Below, piece after piece: positions 49,600-59,446 of a DNA stretch of 64,000 nucleotides. The stretch is from Adhaeribacter pallidiroseus. GTDB lineage: Bacteria > Bacteroidota > Bacteroidia > Cytophagales > Hymenobacteraceae. The notes below the pieces were generated by a model. That model did no database searches, was not told where the DNA came from, and was given only the letters and a program-made list of their open reading frames with translations. The first letter of the stretch is position 1. Each line of letters begins with the position of its first letter. The DNA is taken from assembly GCF_003340495.1 (NCBI RefSeq), contig NZ_QASA01000001.1:4526001-4590000 (forward strand), written 5' to 3'. Made by a program: the position numbers and the translations under genes.

Positions 49600-49930
49600 A
49601 ATTACTACGGGCTAAATGTTTCCTGTAAGTGGTAGCTTGCATATAGTGGAAAGGCAGTTTACGACCATCTTCCGTTGGTCTTTGGAGCCTTTTCAAGTCT
49701 CCAGGTATTGGTGCTATCTAACTCGTCAGCTTCAAGTTTGCCGGCACCAATGGGCCTCGTTAACCCCTCCCCCTCCGGGACTTCCCCTAAAAACAGGGGA
49801 TGCGGGTATTCTTATTTCCTCCTTTCCTCGTTCCGTTGCAGAATGTGGCTCAGCGCCACACCAGAACCTGAGAAGGCTCTTCATAGCCAAACTGATGTTA
49901 GTTACTCTTAGCTACCTGATTCTAGCTAGA
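49600..49930. other. GC-richer structured element of unknown nature
   Basis: This stretch between the symporter and the IS is clearly richer in G+C than other spacers. It holds small hairpins: TCCCCT/AGGGGA (49783-49788 with 49795-49800) and TGTGGC/GCCACA (49844-49849 with 49855-49860). A 105-codon plus-strand frame (49616-49933) covers it but has a low-complexity, Pro/Arg-rich product. From general impression such segments recur as small hypothetical ORFs in Bacteroidota, so a dispersed repeat or IS remnant is more likely than a gene. Confidence 0.35.
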
Positions 49931-50036
49931 TGACTAAAAAATAAGTTAACGCTAGATAATCTTTTCGTTAGATAAAAGAGAATTTTCAGGAATTAATAAG
50001 GCAGTCTTAGCTACCCAAAAGCGCAGGCTTCATTTA

Positions 50037-50938
50037 GAATATGTTTAAAAATTAGGGAAGGGGAATTTAACAGAATTATAAAATCAAAAAAGGCAGTAGT
50101 CGAGTAACAAAGGGTGTCTAAATCCGAGTTACGATGCCGAAGAAGAAACTAAAGTTTACCCGTCAGCACTTCTGTGCGTTGACTACTGCCCAAAGGCAAG
50201 TTATAAAAGAAATTATTGACAATGGCCGGAAACGTAAACATAATTTGTTGGAGGTAGTGCAAGCCATTCTACGGATTACCCGTACTGGCCTGCAATGGCG
50301 GAACTTGGAAGGAGCTTATCCGCCCTGGCCAGTAGTGTATTACTACTTTCGCAAGTGGCAAGCCGATGGTACTTGGGCCCAAGTGTTAACCGCCTTGGTG
50401 AGAAAGGAGCGCCAAAGGCAAAAACGAGAGGAGCAAGCCTCGGCCGTGGCCGTGGATAGTCAGAGCGTGAAGAAAGCCAGTTTTATTTCCCTGGAAACAG
50501 GGATAGATGGCGGTAAAAACGTGAATGGGCGCAAACGGCATCTAGCCGTGGACACGTTGGGCTTACCGCTGGCCCTACATGTTTCTTCGGCCCAAGAGCA
50601 CGATGGGCAAGCAGGGGTGGAACTGCTCTGGCAGCTGGAGCAAGCTTCTAATCGGCTCACCTTGATTCGAGCTGACCAAGCTTATAGCGGCTACTTTAAA
50701 GACTGTGCCCAGCTTTATGAGTGGTCAGTAGAGATCACGCAAAAGCCGGAAAGTCAAAGGGGATTTGTGCCCCAGAAAGGCAGATGGCAGGTAGAAAGAA
50801 GTTTCGCTTGGTTAAACTTCTTTCGCCGTTTGAGCAAGGATTATGAGAAAACTACCGCTTCTTCCCTCTGCTTTCTGCAGCTGGCTTTTATTGATATGCT
50901 TTTGGCAAGAGTACCTAACTAAATTTTTAAACATACTC
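50037..50938 (+). mobile_element. IS5-family insertion sequence (IS427/IS1031-like), complete
   Basis: The element is 902 bases long. The left end GAATATGTTTAAAAATT (50037-50053) and the reverse complement of the right end, GAGTATGTTTAAAAATT (50922-50938), match at 16 of 17 positions. TTA occurs directly outside both ends (50034-50036 and 50939-50941), a 3-base target duplication of the TNA type usual for this IS group. One transposase gene fills the element. The intact ends and duplication suggest a recent, possibly active insertion. Confidence 0.88.
50134..50922 (+). CDS. IS5-family transposase
   Basis: This 262-residue DDE transposase is in a single frame. The N-terminal half carries the DUF4096-like block (LLEVVQAILRITRTGLQWRN, WPVVYYYFRKWQADGTW). 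The catalytic half has AVDSQSVK (first Asp), GKNVNGRKRHLAVDTLGL, RADQAYSG (second Asp) and RGFVPQKGRWQVERSFAWL (Glu). No frameshift is needed. The stop codon lies at the edge of the right inverted repeat. Confidence 0.93.
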   Translation: MPKKKLKFTRQHFCALTTAQRQVIKEIIDNGRKRKHNLLEVVQAILRITRTGLQWRNLEGAYPPWPVVYYYFRKWQADGTWAQVLTALVRKERQRQKREEQASAVAVDSQSVKKASFISLETGIDGGKNVNGRKRHLAVDTLGLPLALHVSSAQEHDGQAGVELLWQLEQASNRLTLIRADQAYSGYFKDCAQLYEWSVEITQKPESQRGFVPQKGRWQVERSFAWLNFFRRLSKDYEKTTASSLCFLQLAFIDMLLARVPN

Positions 50939-50979
50939 TTAGATAACAATCAAATCTTAAAATTTCAAATTACTTTCTC

Positions 50980-52338
50980 TTATTTTACCTGCGCTACTTG
51001 AGCCGGCTTTTTAGCAGATTTCCGGGTTTTAATTTTGCTTATTACAAAGTCACCTACCTGCTGGCCTTCGGTTTGTCCATTGGTAATAGCTGGCATGTAA
51101 TGGATGCCGCCGTATAAACGGCTAATAGCCGCTTCTTCCGCAGCTTGGTTAAAAGAAGTAAACTGACGGGGCGCTAAGCCAAAAGCTACTTCCGTAGAAT
51201 CGCTATAAGCAAATTTATCGCCGTACAAAGAAGTAAGAGTAACGGCCGCCGCGGTAGAAATAACACTATGTCCGCTGGGATACTCCGGGAAAGGCGGCGT
51301 TTGTAGCAAAGGCGCCCAATCTTTATCGATGTGGTTATTAATTACCGTTTCGGGCCGGATGCGGGCACTCCGGTATTTTTCATCCCAGCAGGAAATAAAA
51401 CCATCCGCCAGCGCAATAGAAACCAAGGCATACGTTTCTACGGATTTCATAAAATCGGCTTTTGCTTTTTTAGAAGCAACCGCCGCAATGTTTATCCAAT
51501 GCCCCCCCGGACTGATTTTTTTGGTAGCGTACATTACGTGCCCGGTATTGTGCATCACAAATGGGTTGCAATCCCAAAAAGAAGCAATAACTTTTTGTTC
51601 GGTGGTTAAAGCATTGCCGGTTTCGTACACCTGCATTACTTCTTTGTAAAAATCACTTTCTTTTCTTACATCAAATGTACTGGGTACCGCGGGTTTAAAC
51701 TGGCTGCATGAATCCAAGACAAACGGCCGGATCTTAAACCAAAACGGTTCGATGGCATCCATGTAGGCCGGTGGGGTAGGTTGCCATTTACCGGGGTTAT
51801 TTACCACAGTGTAGCGGCGACCACGGGTCTCGCGGTATCCATCCTGATCAGCCCATTCCATAATTTTTTTACCAATCGAATCGCCGAAAGCCATCGACCG
51901 GTTGTATACTTCTTCGTCCAGGCCGGCATCTTTGTACTTTTGGTATACCTGCGGTTCAAATTCATCTACCAGGTCGCCGGAGAAAGTAAGTGTACGACCT
52001 ACGGTTAAAAAAGCGCGTAAACTCGCTAAGGGGTAACAATATGCCTGACCTGGATCAGGTTTTGGCAAATTTTTTAAATTTTTCAACTGCCCGGCTAACG
52101 ATTGGTAGTTGGGATAACCGGGTACTAAGGCTTCGTAAGCCGCAATATTGGCGTAAGCGTACACCCTACTGGCTACCGGTGGCGAAAAAACATCGTGCAC
52201 CATTACATCCGTCAGTTTGCGGACGGAGGTATGCATGACATCCGGATTAGCCAGCGTAGCTGCATCCGTTTTCTTCTGACAGCCCCCAACAGCCAGTAAA
52301 AGAATAAAAACAAAAAGAGAAGTAAACGTACTCTTCAT
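50980..52338 (-). CDS. Vanadium haloperoxidase/PAP2-superfamily lipoprotein
   Basis: MKSTFTSLFVFILLLAVGGC gives a lipoprotein signal. The 452-residue protein is mostly helical, with the phosphate/vanadate-binding set typical of vanadium-dependent haloperoxidases: a Lys/Arg segment in KYRSARIRPETVINNH, PFPEYPSGHSVISTAAA, and the last His in SRLYGGIHYMPAITNG. The same fold serves PAP2 phosphatases, so oxidation of halides cannot be assumed. It is the last gene of the SusCD-VCBS cluster. The IS lies 41 bases beyond its stop. Confidence 0.85.
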   Translation of the reverse strand: MKSTFTSLFVFILLLAVGGCQKKTDAATLANPDVMHTSVRKLTDVMVHDVFSPPVASRVYAYANIAAYEALVPGYPNYQSLAGQLKNLKNLPKPDPGQAYCYPLASLRAFLTVGRTLTFSGDLVDEFEPQVYQKYKDAGLDEEVYNRSMAFGDSIGKKIMEWADQDGYRETRGRRYTVVNNPGKWQPTPPAYMDAIEPFWFKIRPFVLDSCSQFKPAVPSTFDVRKESDFYKEVMQVYETGNALTTEQKVIASFWDCNPFVMHNTGHVMYATKKISPGGHWINIAAVASKKAKADFMKSVETYALVSIALADGFISCWDEKYRSARIRPETVINNHIDKDWAPLLQTPPFPEYPSGHSVISTAAAVTLTSLYGDKFAYSDSTEVAFGLAPRQFTSFNQAAEEAAISRLYGGIHYMPAITNGQTEGQQVGDFVISKIKTRKSAKKPAQVAQVK

Positions 52339-52520
52339 AACAAATGCAACGCAGTATTACAGAAAATAAATTCAATCCGTAAAACCACCTTGGTGTATTT
52401 TATTTAAAGATAGAAATTAAAAAGCAAAGACTAAAAAAGGCAAATATTTAAAAAAACCTTACTTACCTCCTTAACAACATCTCTTCGGAAAACATTTTAT
52501 GCTTAGCATTATCCATGCGA

Positions 52521-55500
52521 TTATCTGATAAAAGTTTTCTTATTAGCCAAAGCGGTGGCCCTAGATTTTTTAGGCCGAAACACCTGTAAGGATGCATTAT
52601 TGCGGGCCACCAGGTAAACCAAACCTGAGACAGTTTGCAGCGGTTTAATATCCCGGACTTCCCCTTCTAGCAGGAAACCACTGGCAGTGGGTAGCAGAGG
52701 TTTAAAGGCGCCTTTGCCGTTACCTTGCAATACTAAACCGTAGCTGGCATCATAACGGCCCTGGTACATGCTTACGCCGTAGAAATTCCCCCCCAGTACA
52801 ACATCCAAATTACCATCCTGATTCACATCGGCGGTATGAAAAGCAAATATGCGCGATACTTGGGCTTCGGTTGGGAGCACTTTTACCTTAAATTGCTTTT
52901 TACCGTTATTTTCTAAATACACCGATTCAAAGCGGTTTACTTCCAACACTTTCGCATCTTTTAGCTCGTCTTTGCTAAAAATTTCTTCGATGGTTTTACC
53001 CGGAAATTCTTTGTAGTTGGTAAATTTTTTATTGATGAGGGGCAACTGCTTGCCTAGCTCGTCTTTAGTGGCTACGGGGTACCACTTATCACCTAAACTG
53101 TAAGCCAAAATATGATCGAGGGTTTGGTTACCGTCAATATCTTTCACGTACAATTTTAATTTAGAATCTGGTTGCTTCCGCAATTTGGTATTGGTACCCA
53201 GGTTGCCCACTACAAAATCCAGATCACCGTCTTTGTCAAAATCTGCCGCTTGCATGGATTGCCATAAACCTTCGGATTGCGCTAAACCATTGGGTTCCTC
53301 TACTTCTACTAACTGGTTTTTTTGATTTTCAAATATCCGGATGGGCATCCAATCACCTACTACCAGTAAATCTAAATCGCCATCCCGGTCATAGTCAGCC
53401 CAGGAAGCATCAGTAACCATACCGGCCTTCTGGAGAGTTGGCGCTAGTTTGGCAGTCTGGTCGGAGTATTTCCCCTGACCGTTGTTGATGAGTAAGTACG
53501 AATGAGGTGCATTGCCGTATTGATATCCTACCACCCGACCACCAACAAAAAGATCTAAATCCCCGTCACGGTCGTAATCGGCTACTTTTACGCAGCTTTT
53601 GTTATCGTACATGGGCGGCAGGTTGCTGCTTTTGGTAAAGGTACCCTGCCCATTGTTCAGGTATAAGCGGTCGAATTGTTCGGGCATTTTACCGTAGAAC
53701 TCGTTTCCCCCACTTACCACGTATAAATCCAGGTCACCGTCTTTGTCGGCGTCAAACAAGGCGGCATCCACGTCTTCGTAAGTAGAATCAGCTTGGAAAA
53801 GAGCTTGATTAGAGGGCTGGAATTTCCCATTTTTCTGTTGCACAAATAATTTGCCGGCCTGCCACTTAGCGCCCCCTACGTAAAAATCATCTAACCCATC
53901 GTTATTTACATCACCAACGGCCAGTTTGGGGCCTTCAGTTGAAACCTGGAACGGCATCAAGCTCTCGCGGTAAAAATCGAGGTAATTGTTTTCCTGATGT
54001 TTAAAATCGACATGAACAGTTTTAGATACTTCTTCAAAAAGCGGCGGCGCTGGCGGGAATAAAGCGGCGTAATACGGTTTAGCCTCTTCCTGGGCATCGG
54101 CTTGTTTTAAGAGCAACGTAGTATTAGCGGCAACCTTGGTTTTAACCTGAACTTTCTGGTCTGGCCAGATTACGATTAAAGTATCGGCCTGAACTGCTTT
54201 ACCTAAGCCAAAATTTAAAATTGGTTCTACCGACGAGAGAAATCCCCGAGTAGGCATCAATTGTTGATATTGCAACTGGTCTTTCTGTTTCACAAACACC
54301 TTGGCTCCTACTCCGTAGGTGTTCAACTGCTCTCCTTGCAGTTTAATTTTTAAAAAATGGTGCTTGGTTAGTTTATTGTTTTGATTTTGATAGATGCTGG
54401 CTGGCGCGTTTATGTTATTGGTAATTAAGTCTAAATCACCGTCGTTATCTAAATCGGCGTAAGCAGCACCGTTGGAAATGGTTGGTTCAGCAAATCCCCA
54501 AGCAGTAGATTCATCCTGAAAACGCAAGCTACTGGTACCCCGGTACAGGTAATTATGCACCTTGCCTTCCGGCATCATACTAATCGCTTTCTGGTCGAGG
54601 TGGTTCGATGTTTCCATAGCGTACCGCAGGGAATCATCGGAAGCGAATTTAATATAATCCAGGTTATTCGGGCGACGTACAATACCATTGGTAATAAAAA
54701 TATCTTTGCGGCCATCGTTGTCGTAATCGGCCAGTAAAGTACTCCAGCTCCAATCAGTAGCCGCCACCCCAGCCATCAGGCCAATATCCGAAAATTTCTG
54801 TCCACCAACATTTAACTGCAAACAGTTACGGCTGTACTGGTTATGGTAACCATATTGAAGTTTATATTGATAAATATCGTAAGAATCTTCTCCTAACGAT
54901 GATTTTTCAATTTTCTCGTCTTCCGGGTACATATCCAGCGTCATCATATCCGGGTAACCATCATTATTAATGTCGGCGGCATCGCAGCCCATCGAGAACC
55001 GGCTTAAATGCTGAAAGTGATTTTTAACGCTCTCGGTAAAAGTACCATTCCCGTTGTTCAGGTAATAATAATCATCTTCGTGAAAATCATTGGATACGTA
55101 GATATCATCCCAGCCATCGTGGTTAAAATCAGCTACCACTATGCCCAAACCATAACCCATAGCAGCGCCGTAAATGCCCGCTCGCTCACTTACATTTTTA
55201 AACTTAACGACCGTTCCTTTATCAGCTGTTTTCTTAGATGTAATTAACTGATTTTCGAAAAGGTAATCGCCGGCTTCGTTATTACGAAGGTGGCGCGTAG
55301 AAACCCGGTCGTAGCTGCGGGAGGTGTGCACCGCGTGGTTAAGCAAATAAACATCTAAATCACCGTCTTTATCATAATCAAAAAAAGTTGCTTGAGTAGC
55401 AAACCCGGTAAAATCCAAACCATAATCAGCGGCTTTTTCGGTAAAAGTTACGCTACCATCCGGTTCAGGGCCATTGTTTATGTACAATTCATTAGAACCT

Positions 55501-55970
55501 TCCAAACCTTTGTAATTACCCACGGCGCACACGTAAATATCCAACCAGCCATCACCGTTTACATCGGCCATGGTAACACCGGTTTTCCAATCGGCGAATC
55601 CCTGAACACCGGCCTTTTCAGAAATATTTTGAAATTGGAAGCTGCCTTTATTTAAATAAAGTTGGTTTTTACCTTGATTCGCAACGAAGAATAAATCCGT
55701 ACGGCCATCGTTATTAACATCTCCGGCAGCAACTCCAGCCCCATTATAAAAATACAGGTAATCCAGAATATTCAGTTCCTCGGTATTTTTTAAGGTATTG
55801 GTAAAAGTAATTTTGGTTTTTTTAGAATCTATTACCTGAAAAAGAGGCTTTTCGGCTACACTATTTTTTTTAGTGTTAGTACAAGCGACTAAAAGGCAAA
55901 ATAAACTTATACCAAGGTGGTAAAAACCAATCTTACAGCTATTGGTAACGGTATACTTGTAATTTGTCAT
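52521..55970 (-). CDS. FG-GAP/VCBS and ASPIC-UnbV lipoprotein (1149 aa)
   Basis: The lipobox is in ISLFCLLVAC near residue 30. The body has many FG-GAP calcium-loop repeats of the form 'DvNnDGr.DlfF' (for example GDVNNDGRTDLFF, ADINNDGYPDMMT, FDKDGDLDFVVG), making one or two seven-blade beta-propellers. An ASPIC/UnbV module lies in the middle (about 525-600; GVGAKVFVKQ, FGLGKAVQADTLIVIWP). This CRTAC1-like architecture is common beside SusCD pairs in Cytophagales. It would be on the cell surface, probably binding a polymer or calcium. Its start overlaps the end of the upstream paralogue by 32 bases. Confidence 0.9.
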   Translation of the reverse strand: MTNYKYTVTNSCKIGFYHLGISLFCLLVACTNTKKNSVAEKPLFQVIDSKKTKITFTNTLKNTEELNILDYLYFYNGAGVAAGDVNNDGRTDLFFVANQGKNQLYLNKGSFQFQNISEKAGVQGFADWKTGVTMADVNGDGWLDIYVCAVGNYKGLEGSNELYINNGPEPDGSVTFTEKAADYGLDFTGFATQATFFDYDKDGDLDVYLLNHAVHTSRSYDRVSTRHLRNNEAGDYLFENQLITSKKTADKGTVVKFKNVSERAGIYGAAMGYGLGIVVADFNHDGWDDIYVSNDFHEDDYYYLNNGNGTFTESVKNHFQHLSRFSMGCDAADINNDGYPDMMTLDMYPEDEKIEKSSLGEDSYDIYQYKLQYGYHNQYSRNCLQLNVGGQKFSDIGLMAGVAATDWSWSTLLADYDNDGRKDIFITNGIVRRPNNLDYIKFASDDSLRYAMETSNHLDQKAISMMPEGKVHNYLYRGTSSLRFQDESTAWGFAEPTISNGAAYADLDNDGDLDLITNNINAPASIYQNQNNKLTKHHFLKIKLQGEQLNTYGVGAKVFVKQKDQLQYQQLMPTRGFLSSVEPILNFGLGKAVQADTLIVIWPDQKVQVKTKVAANTTLLLKQADAQEEAKPYYAALFPPAPPLFEEVSKTVHVDFKHQENNYLDFYRESLMPFQVSTEGPKLAVGDVNNDGLDDFYVGGAKWQAGKLFVQQKNGKFQPSNQALFQADSTYEDVDAALFDADKDGDLDLYVVSGGNEFYGKMPEQFDRLYLNNGQGTFTKSSNLPPMYDNKSCVKVADYDRDGDLDLFVGGRVVGYQYGNAPHSYLLINNGQGKYSDQTAKLAPTLQKAGMVTDASWADYDRDGDLDLLVVGDWMPIRIFENQKNQLVEVEEPNGLAQSEGLWQSMQAADFDKDGDLDFVVGNLGTNTKLRKQPDSKLKLYVKDIDGNQTLDHILAYSLGDKWYPVATKDELGKQLPLINKKFTNYKEFPGKTIEEIFSKDELKDAKVLEVNRFESVYLENNGKKQFKVKVLPTEAQVSRIFAFHTADVNQDGNLDVVLGGNFYGVSMYQGRYDASYGLVLQGNGKGAFKPLLPTASGFLLEGEVRDIKPLQTVSGLVYLVARNNASLQVFRPKKSRATALANKKTFIR

Positions 55971-58900
55971 TATTTTTTGCTAGTATAAGAAATGTCTGAC
56001 CGTTGGCGCCTTTAATTATTTCGGAACGGCGTACTTGGCCTTTCACTAACAAGCCCGATTGGCCAGAGGGAATGGCTGCAAAAGCTCCTTGTCCTTTGCC
56101 TTGTAACAGTAAACCATAGTTAGCATCGTAGCGACCAATTTCGGGTAACACATCGTAAAAGTTTCCGGTCAGTAAAATATCCAGAATTCCATCTTGGTTG
56201 TAATCCAGGGTTTCTATACCGAAAACCGGAGAAAACTGGGCTTCTATGGGCAAGGCCCTCATCGAAAATTTAAAATTTCCTTCGTTAATTAAAAAACAAG
56301 TGCTCGCATTAGTAGCTTTTTTAATTACTGCTTCCTGTAAATCTTCTTTTGAGAAAATATCGGTTACTTTCTTATTGGCGTAATTAGCGTATTTAATAAA
56401 TTTTTTTTTAATGCCGGGCACTTGCTTTTGTAAATCGTGTTTGAGTACCATGGGATAGCTTTTGCCATCTTCGGTATAACACGAAATAATTTGCTCGATG
56501 GTACCATTTTTATCGAAATCACCGACATACAATTCCGCTGGTTCCCGGTCAGTAGCTTTTATACGACTGTTTATTCCTTGATTACCCAGAATAAAATCAA
56601 TATCTCCGTCTCCATCTATATCAGCGGGTTTTATAGTATTCCACCAACCGCTTAAGTTAGCATTATTACTTAAAGCTATGGGTGTAAAAGTACGTCCCTG
56701 GTTGTTTTTAAAAAGCGTAATTGCCATCCAATCACCGGTTACGATTAGTTCGGGATACTTATCGCCATTTAAGTCCGTCCAGGTGGCATCGGTAATCATA
56801 CCAAGTTCGCTTTTAGGCAAATACCGTTTTGTGTAATTTTTAAAATTACCGGAACCATCATTGATATATAAATAACTCGGTGGATCATAACCGTATTTAC
56901 CCGAAATCATGCGGCTGCCAATAAACAAATCCAGGTCGCCGTCTAAATCATAATCCGCCGGAGCTACGCAGGAACCATTTTCGGCAATATTGGGCAAACG
57001 CTGATCTTTGGTAAAATTACCTTTTCCGTCGTTCAGGTAAAACCGGTCCAGGAGTTCGGGCGCATTTACTTCAAATTCATTACTGCCAGTAACTACATAC
57101 AAATCTAAATCCCCATCGTTATCCGCATCAAACAAAGCGGCGTCTACGTCTTCAAATACACTGTCTGCTTTAAAAGCCAGCGGCGATTTATCTACAAAGG
57201 TGCCGTTTTTTTGCTGCATGAACAGTTTCTTAGCCATTCCGGCAGCACCTCCCAGAAATACATCTTCCAGGCCATCGTTGTTTACATCGCCGGCAGCCAG
57301 AGCCGGGCCCTGCGTAGATAACATTTGCTTGAGCAAACCATCGCGGTTATAATCTACAAAATTGCTTTCTACATGCCGGTAGTTGAGTTTTACCTGACCG
57401 GTAACCTCCGTAAAAGTTTGGGAGATAGATTCCTTTTTAAATTTAAACGTTTGATTGGCCTGCTGATAATCTAGTTTTAAGTCTTGATTTGGTTTTACCT
57501 GGTGCAAAACCTGCATTTTATCATCGGGCCAAATAACCCTTACCGAATCAATTTGCGAAGTTTTACCTAATCCAAAAACTAAGGTAAAGTCTACCGAAGA
57601 TTCAAAGCCGCGGTTAGGTATCTGTTGTTGAAATAGTTGTTTATCGGGTTGATGTACATACACTTTAGCTCCTACAGCATTCGGATTTTTACCATAACCT
57701 TTTAAGGTAAACCGCAAGAAGTGATTTTTTAATTTTTCGGTCGATTTGTTGCGGTAAACCGAAACCGGCATGTTTACATTGTTTACCACTAAATCTAAAT
57801 CCCCATCGTTATCTAAATCGCCGTAAGCCGAGCCGTTCGAAAAATTAGGATTACCTAACCCCCAGTCAAAGGCTTTATTTTTAAATTGCAGATTGCCGTA
57901 GTTTTTAAAAGCATAATTGGGAATAGGTTTGGAAGGAATTTTATCTAAAAATTCTTTAAAATCAAACTTTTTGCCAGCCGCCATCTGGCGCATATTGTTT
58001 TCGTCCGCCAGAAAGTTAACAAAGTCCTGATCGGTAAGGTTTTTAGCAATACCATTGGCCACAAAAATATCTTTCAGGCCATCATTATCCATATCAAACA
58101 GCAATGCGCCCCAACTCCAGTCTGTAGCGTGCACCCCGGAAAGCCGGGCTATTTCGCTAAAGGTGCCGTTGCCATTATTTAAATGCAGCATGTTTTGCAT
58201 GTATTGGTAATGAAAATCGCGGGCTAGTTTTAGCTGAAACAAATCGTAACTCTCGAATACCGAAGTAGTTTTTAAGCGTTGGTCATCGCCGGGCAGCATA
58301 TCGGTTACAAAAATATCCAGGTTACCATCGTTATTAATGTCGGCAATATCGGCTCCCATCGAAGAGAGACTCTGGTGCTGCATATAATTTTTGGAATCCT
58401 CAATGAATGAGCCGTTTTTATTGTTGATGTATAGATAATCGTGTTCGTAAAAGTCGTTCGAAATATAAATATCTAACCAGTTATCGTTGTTTACATCGCC
58501 AATGGTAATACCCAAACCAAAGCCAATAATACTCCCGTAAATACCGGCTTTTTCGCTGATATCGGTAAATTTAGTACCATCGTTCCGGAAAAACTTATGG
58601 CCTCCCAGCGAATCGCGTTGATCCCGCAGGTTGCTGTATTGTAACCGACCAACCGGAATAAAGCTATTGTTCAGGAGAAACATATCTAAATCGTTATCCC
58701 GGTCGTAATCAAAAAAGGCAGCGTGCGTCGAGAAACCTTTATCGTTCAATCCATATTCGGCCGCTTTCTCCATGTAAGTAGGGATGCCATTTTTATCTAG
58801 GCCTTGACAAATGTACAGCTCATTGGCCCGATCATCGTTAGGCCGGTTGCCGGCATTACACACGTAAATATCCATCAGACCATCACCGTTTACATCGGCA

Positions 58901-59271
58901 AAAGTGACGCCCGTGCTCCAGGCCCGCTTACCGGCCACGCCCGCCGTTACGGTAATATCTTCGAAGGTAAACTTTCCTTTATTTAAATACAGCTTATTTT
59001 CCTGCATGTTCGATATCAGAAAAACATCGGCTAAGCCATCTTGGTTAACATCGCCAACAGCTACACCACCACCGTTATAAAAATTACGGTAATTAAAAAT
59101 ATTAAATTCTTTGTCGTCGATTACCTGATTGGTAAAATGGATATTGGTTTGGACAGGAGTTAAAGTTTCAAAAAGCGGATCTGATGGCGTACCCTTTTCC
59201 GATACTGAAGTGGAGTTTTTATTCCGGCAACCCCAAATAAACAAGAGTGCTAGAAAGAGATATTTTTGCAT
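55939..59271 (-). CDS. FG-GAP/VCBS and ASPIC-UnbV lipoprotein, paralogue (1110 aa)
   Basis: I start at ATG 59271 (MQKYLFLALLFIWGC), which gives a proper lipoprotein signal; the open frame extends to 59388. Domain order is the same as in the downstream gene: N-terminal FG-GAP repeats (VGDVNQDGLADVFLISN, FADVNGDGLMDIYVCN), a central ASPIC/UnbV module (NAVGAKVYVHQ, FGLGKTSQIDSVRVIWP) and C-terminal FG-GAP repeats. The two genes are clearly a tandem duplication, well diverged. The 32-base overlap with the next start implies translational coupling. Function is inferred only from the SusCD context. Confidence 0.9.
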   Translation of the reverse strand: MQKYLFLALLFIWGCRNKNSTSVSEKGTPSDPLFETLTPVQTNIHFTNQVIDDKEFNIFNYRNFYNGGGVAVGDVNQDGLADVFLISNMQENKLYLNKGKFTFEDITVTAGVAGKRAWSTGVTFADVNGDGLMDIYVCNAGNRPNDDRANELYICQGLDKNGIPTYMEKAAEYGLNDKGFSTHAAFFDYDRDNDLDMFLLNNSFIPVGRLQYSNLRDQRDSLGGHKFFRNDGTKFTDISEKAGIYGSIIGFGLGITIGDVNNDNWLDIYISNDFYEHDYLYINNKNGSFIEDSKNYMQHQSLSSMGADIADINNDGNLDIFVTDMLPGDDQRLKTTSVFESYDLFQLKLARDFHYQYMQNMLHLNNGNGTFSEIARLSGVHATDWSWGALLFDMDNDGLKDIFVANGIAKNLTDQDFVNFLADENNMRQMAAGKKFDFKEFLDKIPSKPIPNYAFKNYGNLQFKNKAFDWGLGNPNFSNGSAYGDLDNDGDLDLVVNNVNMPVSVYRNKSTEKLKNHFLRFTLKGYGKNPNAVGAKVYVHQPDKQLFQQQIPNRGFESSVDFTLVFGLGKTSQIDSVRVIWPDDKMQVLHQVKPNQDLKLDYQQANQTFKFKKESISQTFTEVTGQVKLNYRHVESNFVDYNRDGLLKQMLSTQGPALAAGDVNNDGLEDVFLGGAAGMAKKLFMQQKNGTFVDKSPLAFKADSVFEDVDAALFDADNDGDLDLYVVTGSNEFEVNAPELLDRFYLNDGKGNFTKDQRLPNIAENGSCVAPADYDLDGDLDLFIGSRMISGKYGYDPPSYLYINDGSGNFKNYTKRYLPKSELGMITDATWTDLNGDKYPELIVTGDWMAITLFKNNQGRTFTPIALSNNANLSGWWNTIKPADIDGDGDIDFILGNQGINSRIKATDREPAELYVGDFDKNGTIEQIISCYTEDGKSYPMVLKHDLQKQVPGIKKKFIKYANYANKKVTDIFSKEDLQEAVIKKATNASTCFLINEGNFKFSMRALPIEAQFSPVFGIETLDYNQDGILDILLTGNFYDVLPEIGRYDANYGLLLQGKGQGAFAAIPSGQSGLLVKGQVRRSEIIKGANGQTFLILAKNNDKLQVYRYQ

Positions 59272-59394
59272 ATAAAAGAATAAACGGCACTTAAAATCTA
59301 CGAGTACTTGGTAAATTTTATCAGCTAACAATTTATTCGGCGTGTTTATTATAAATTTTAAATTTTTAAATAATACCTGCCGAACCAAGCATTA

Positions 59395-59426
59395 AAAAAA
59401 CAGGCCCAAAAACGGGCCTGTTTTTT
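59395..59426 (-). terminator. Terminator between susD and the VCBS genes
   Basis: AAAAAACAGGCCC (59395-59407) pairs perfectly with GGGCCTGTTTTTT (59414-59426) across a 6-base loop. On the minus strand the stem ends in a U-run. It lies 20 bases after the susD stop, so the VCBS genes need readthrough or their own promoter. Confidence 0.85.
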
Positions 59427-59446
59427 CACGATGAGCTGTACTAATT

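Noticed and set aside
49616-49933. 105-codon coding gene
   Set aside because: Low-complexity product, hairpins inside and no known domain; kept only as an unassigned element.
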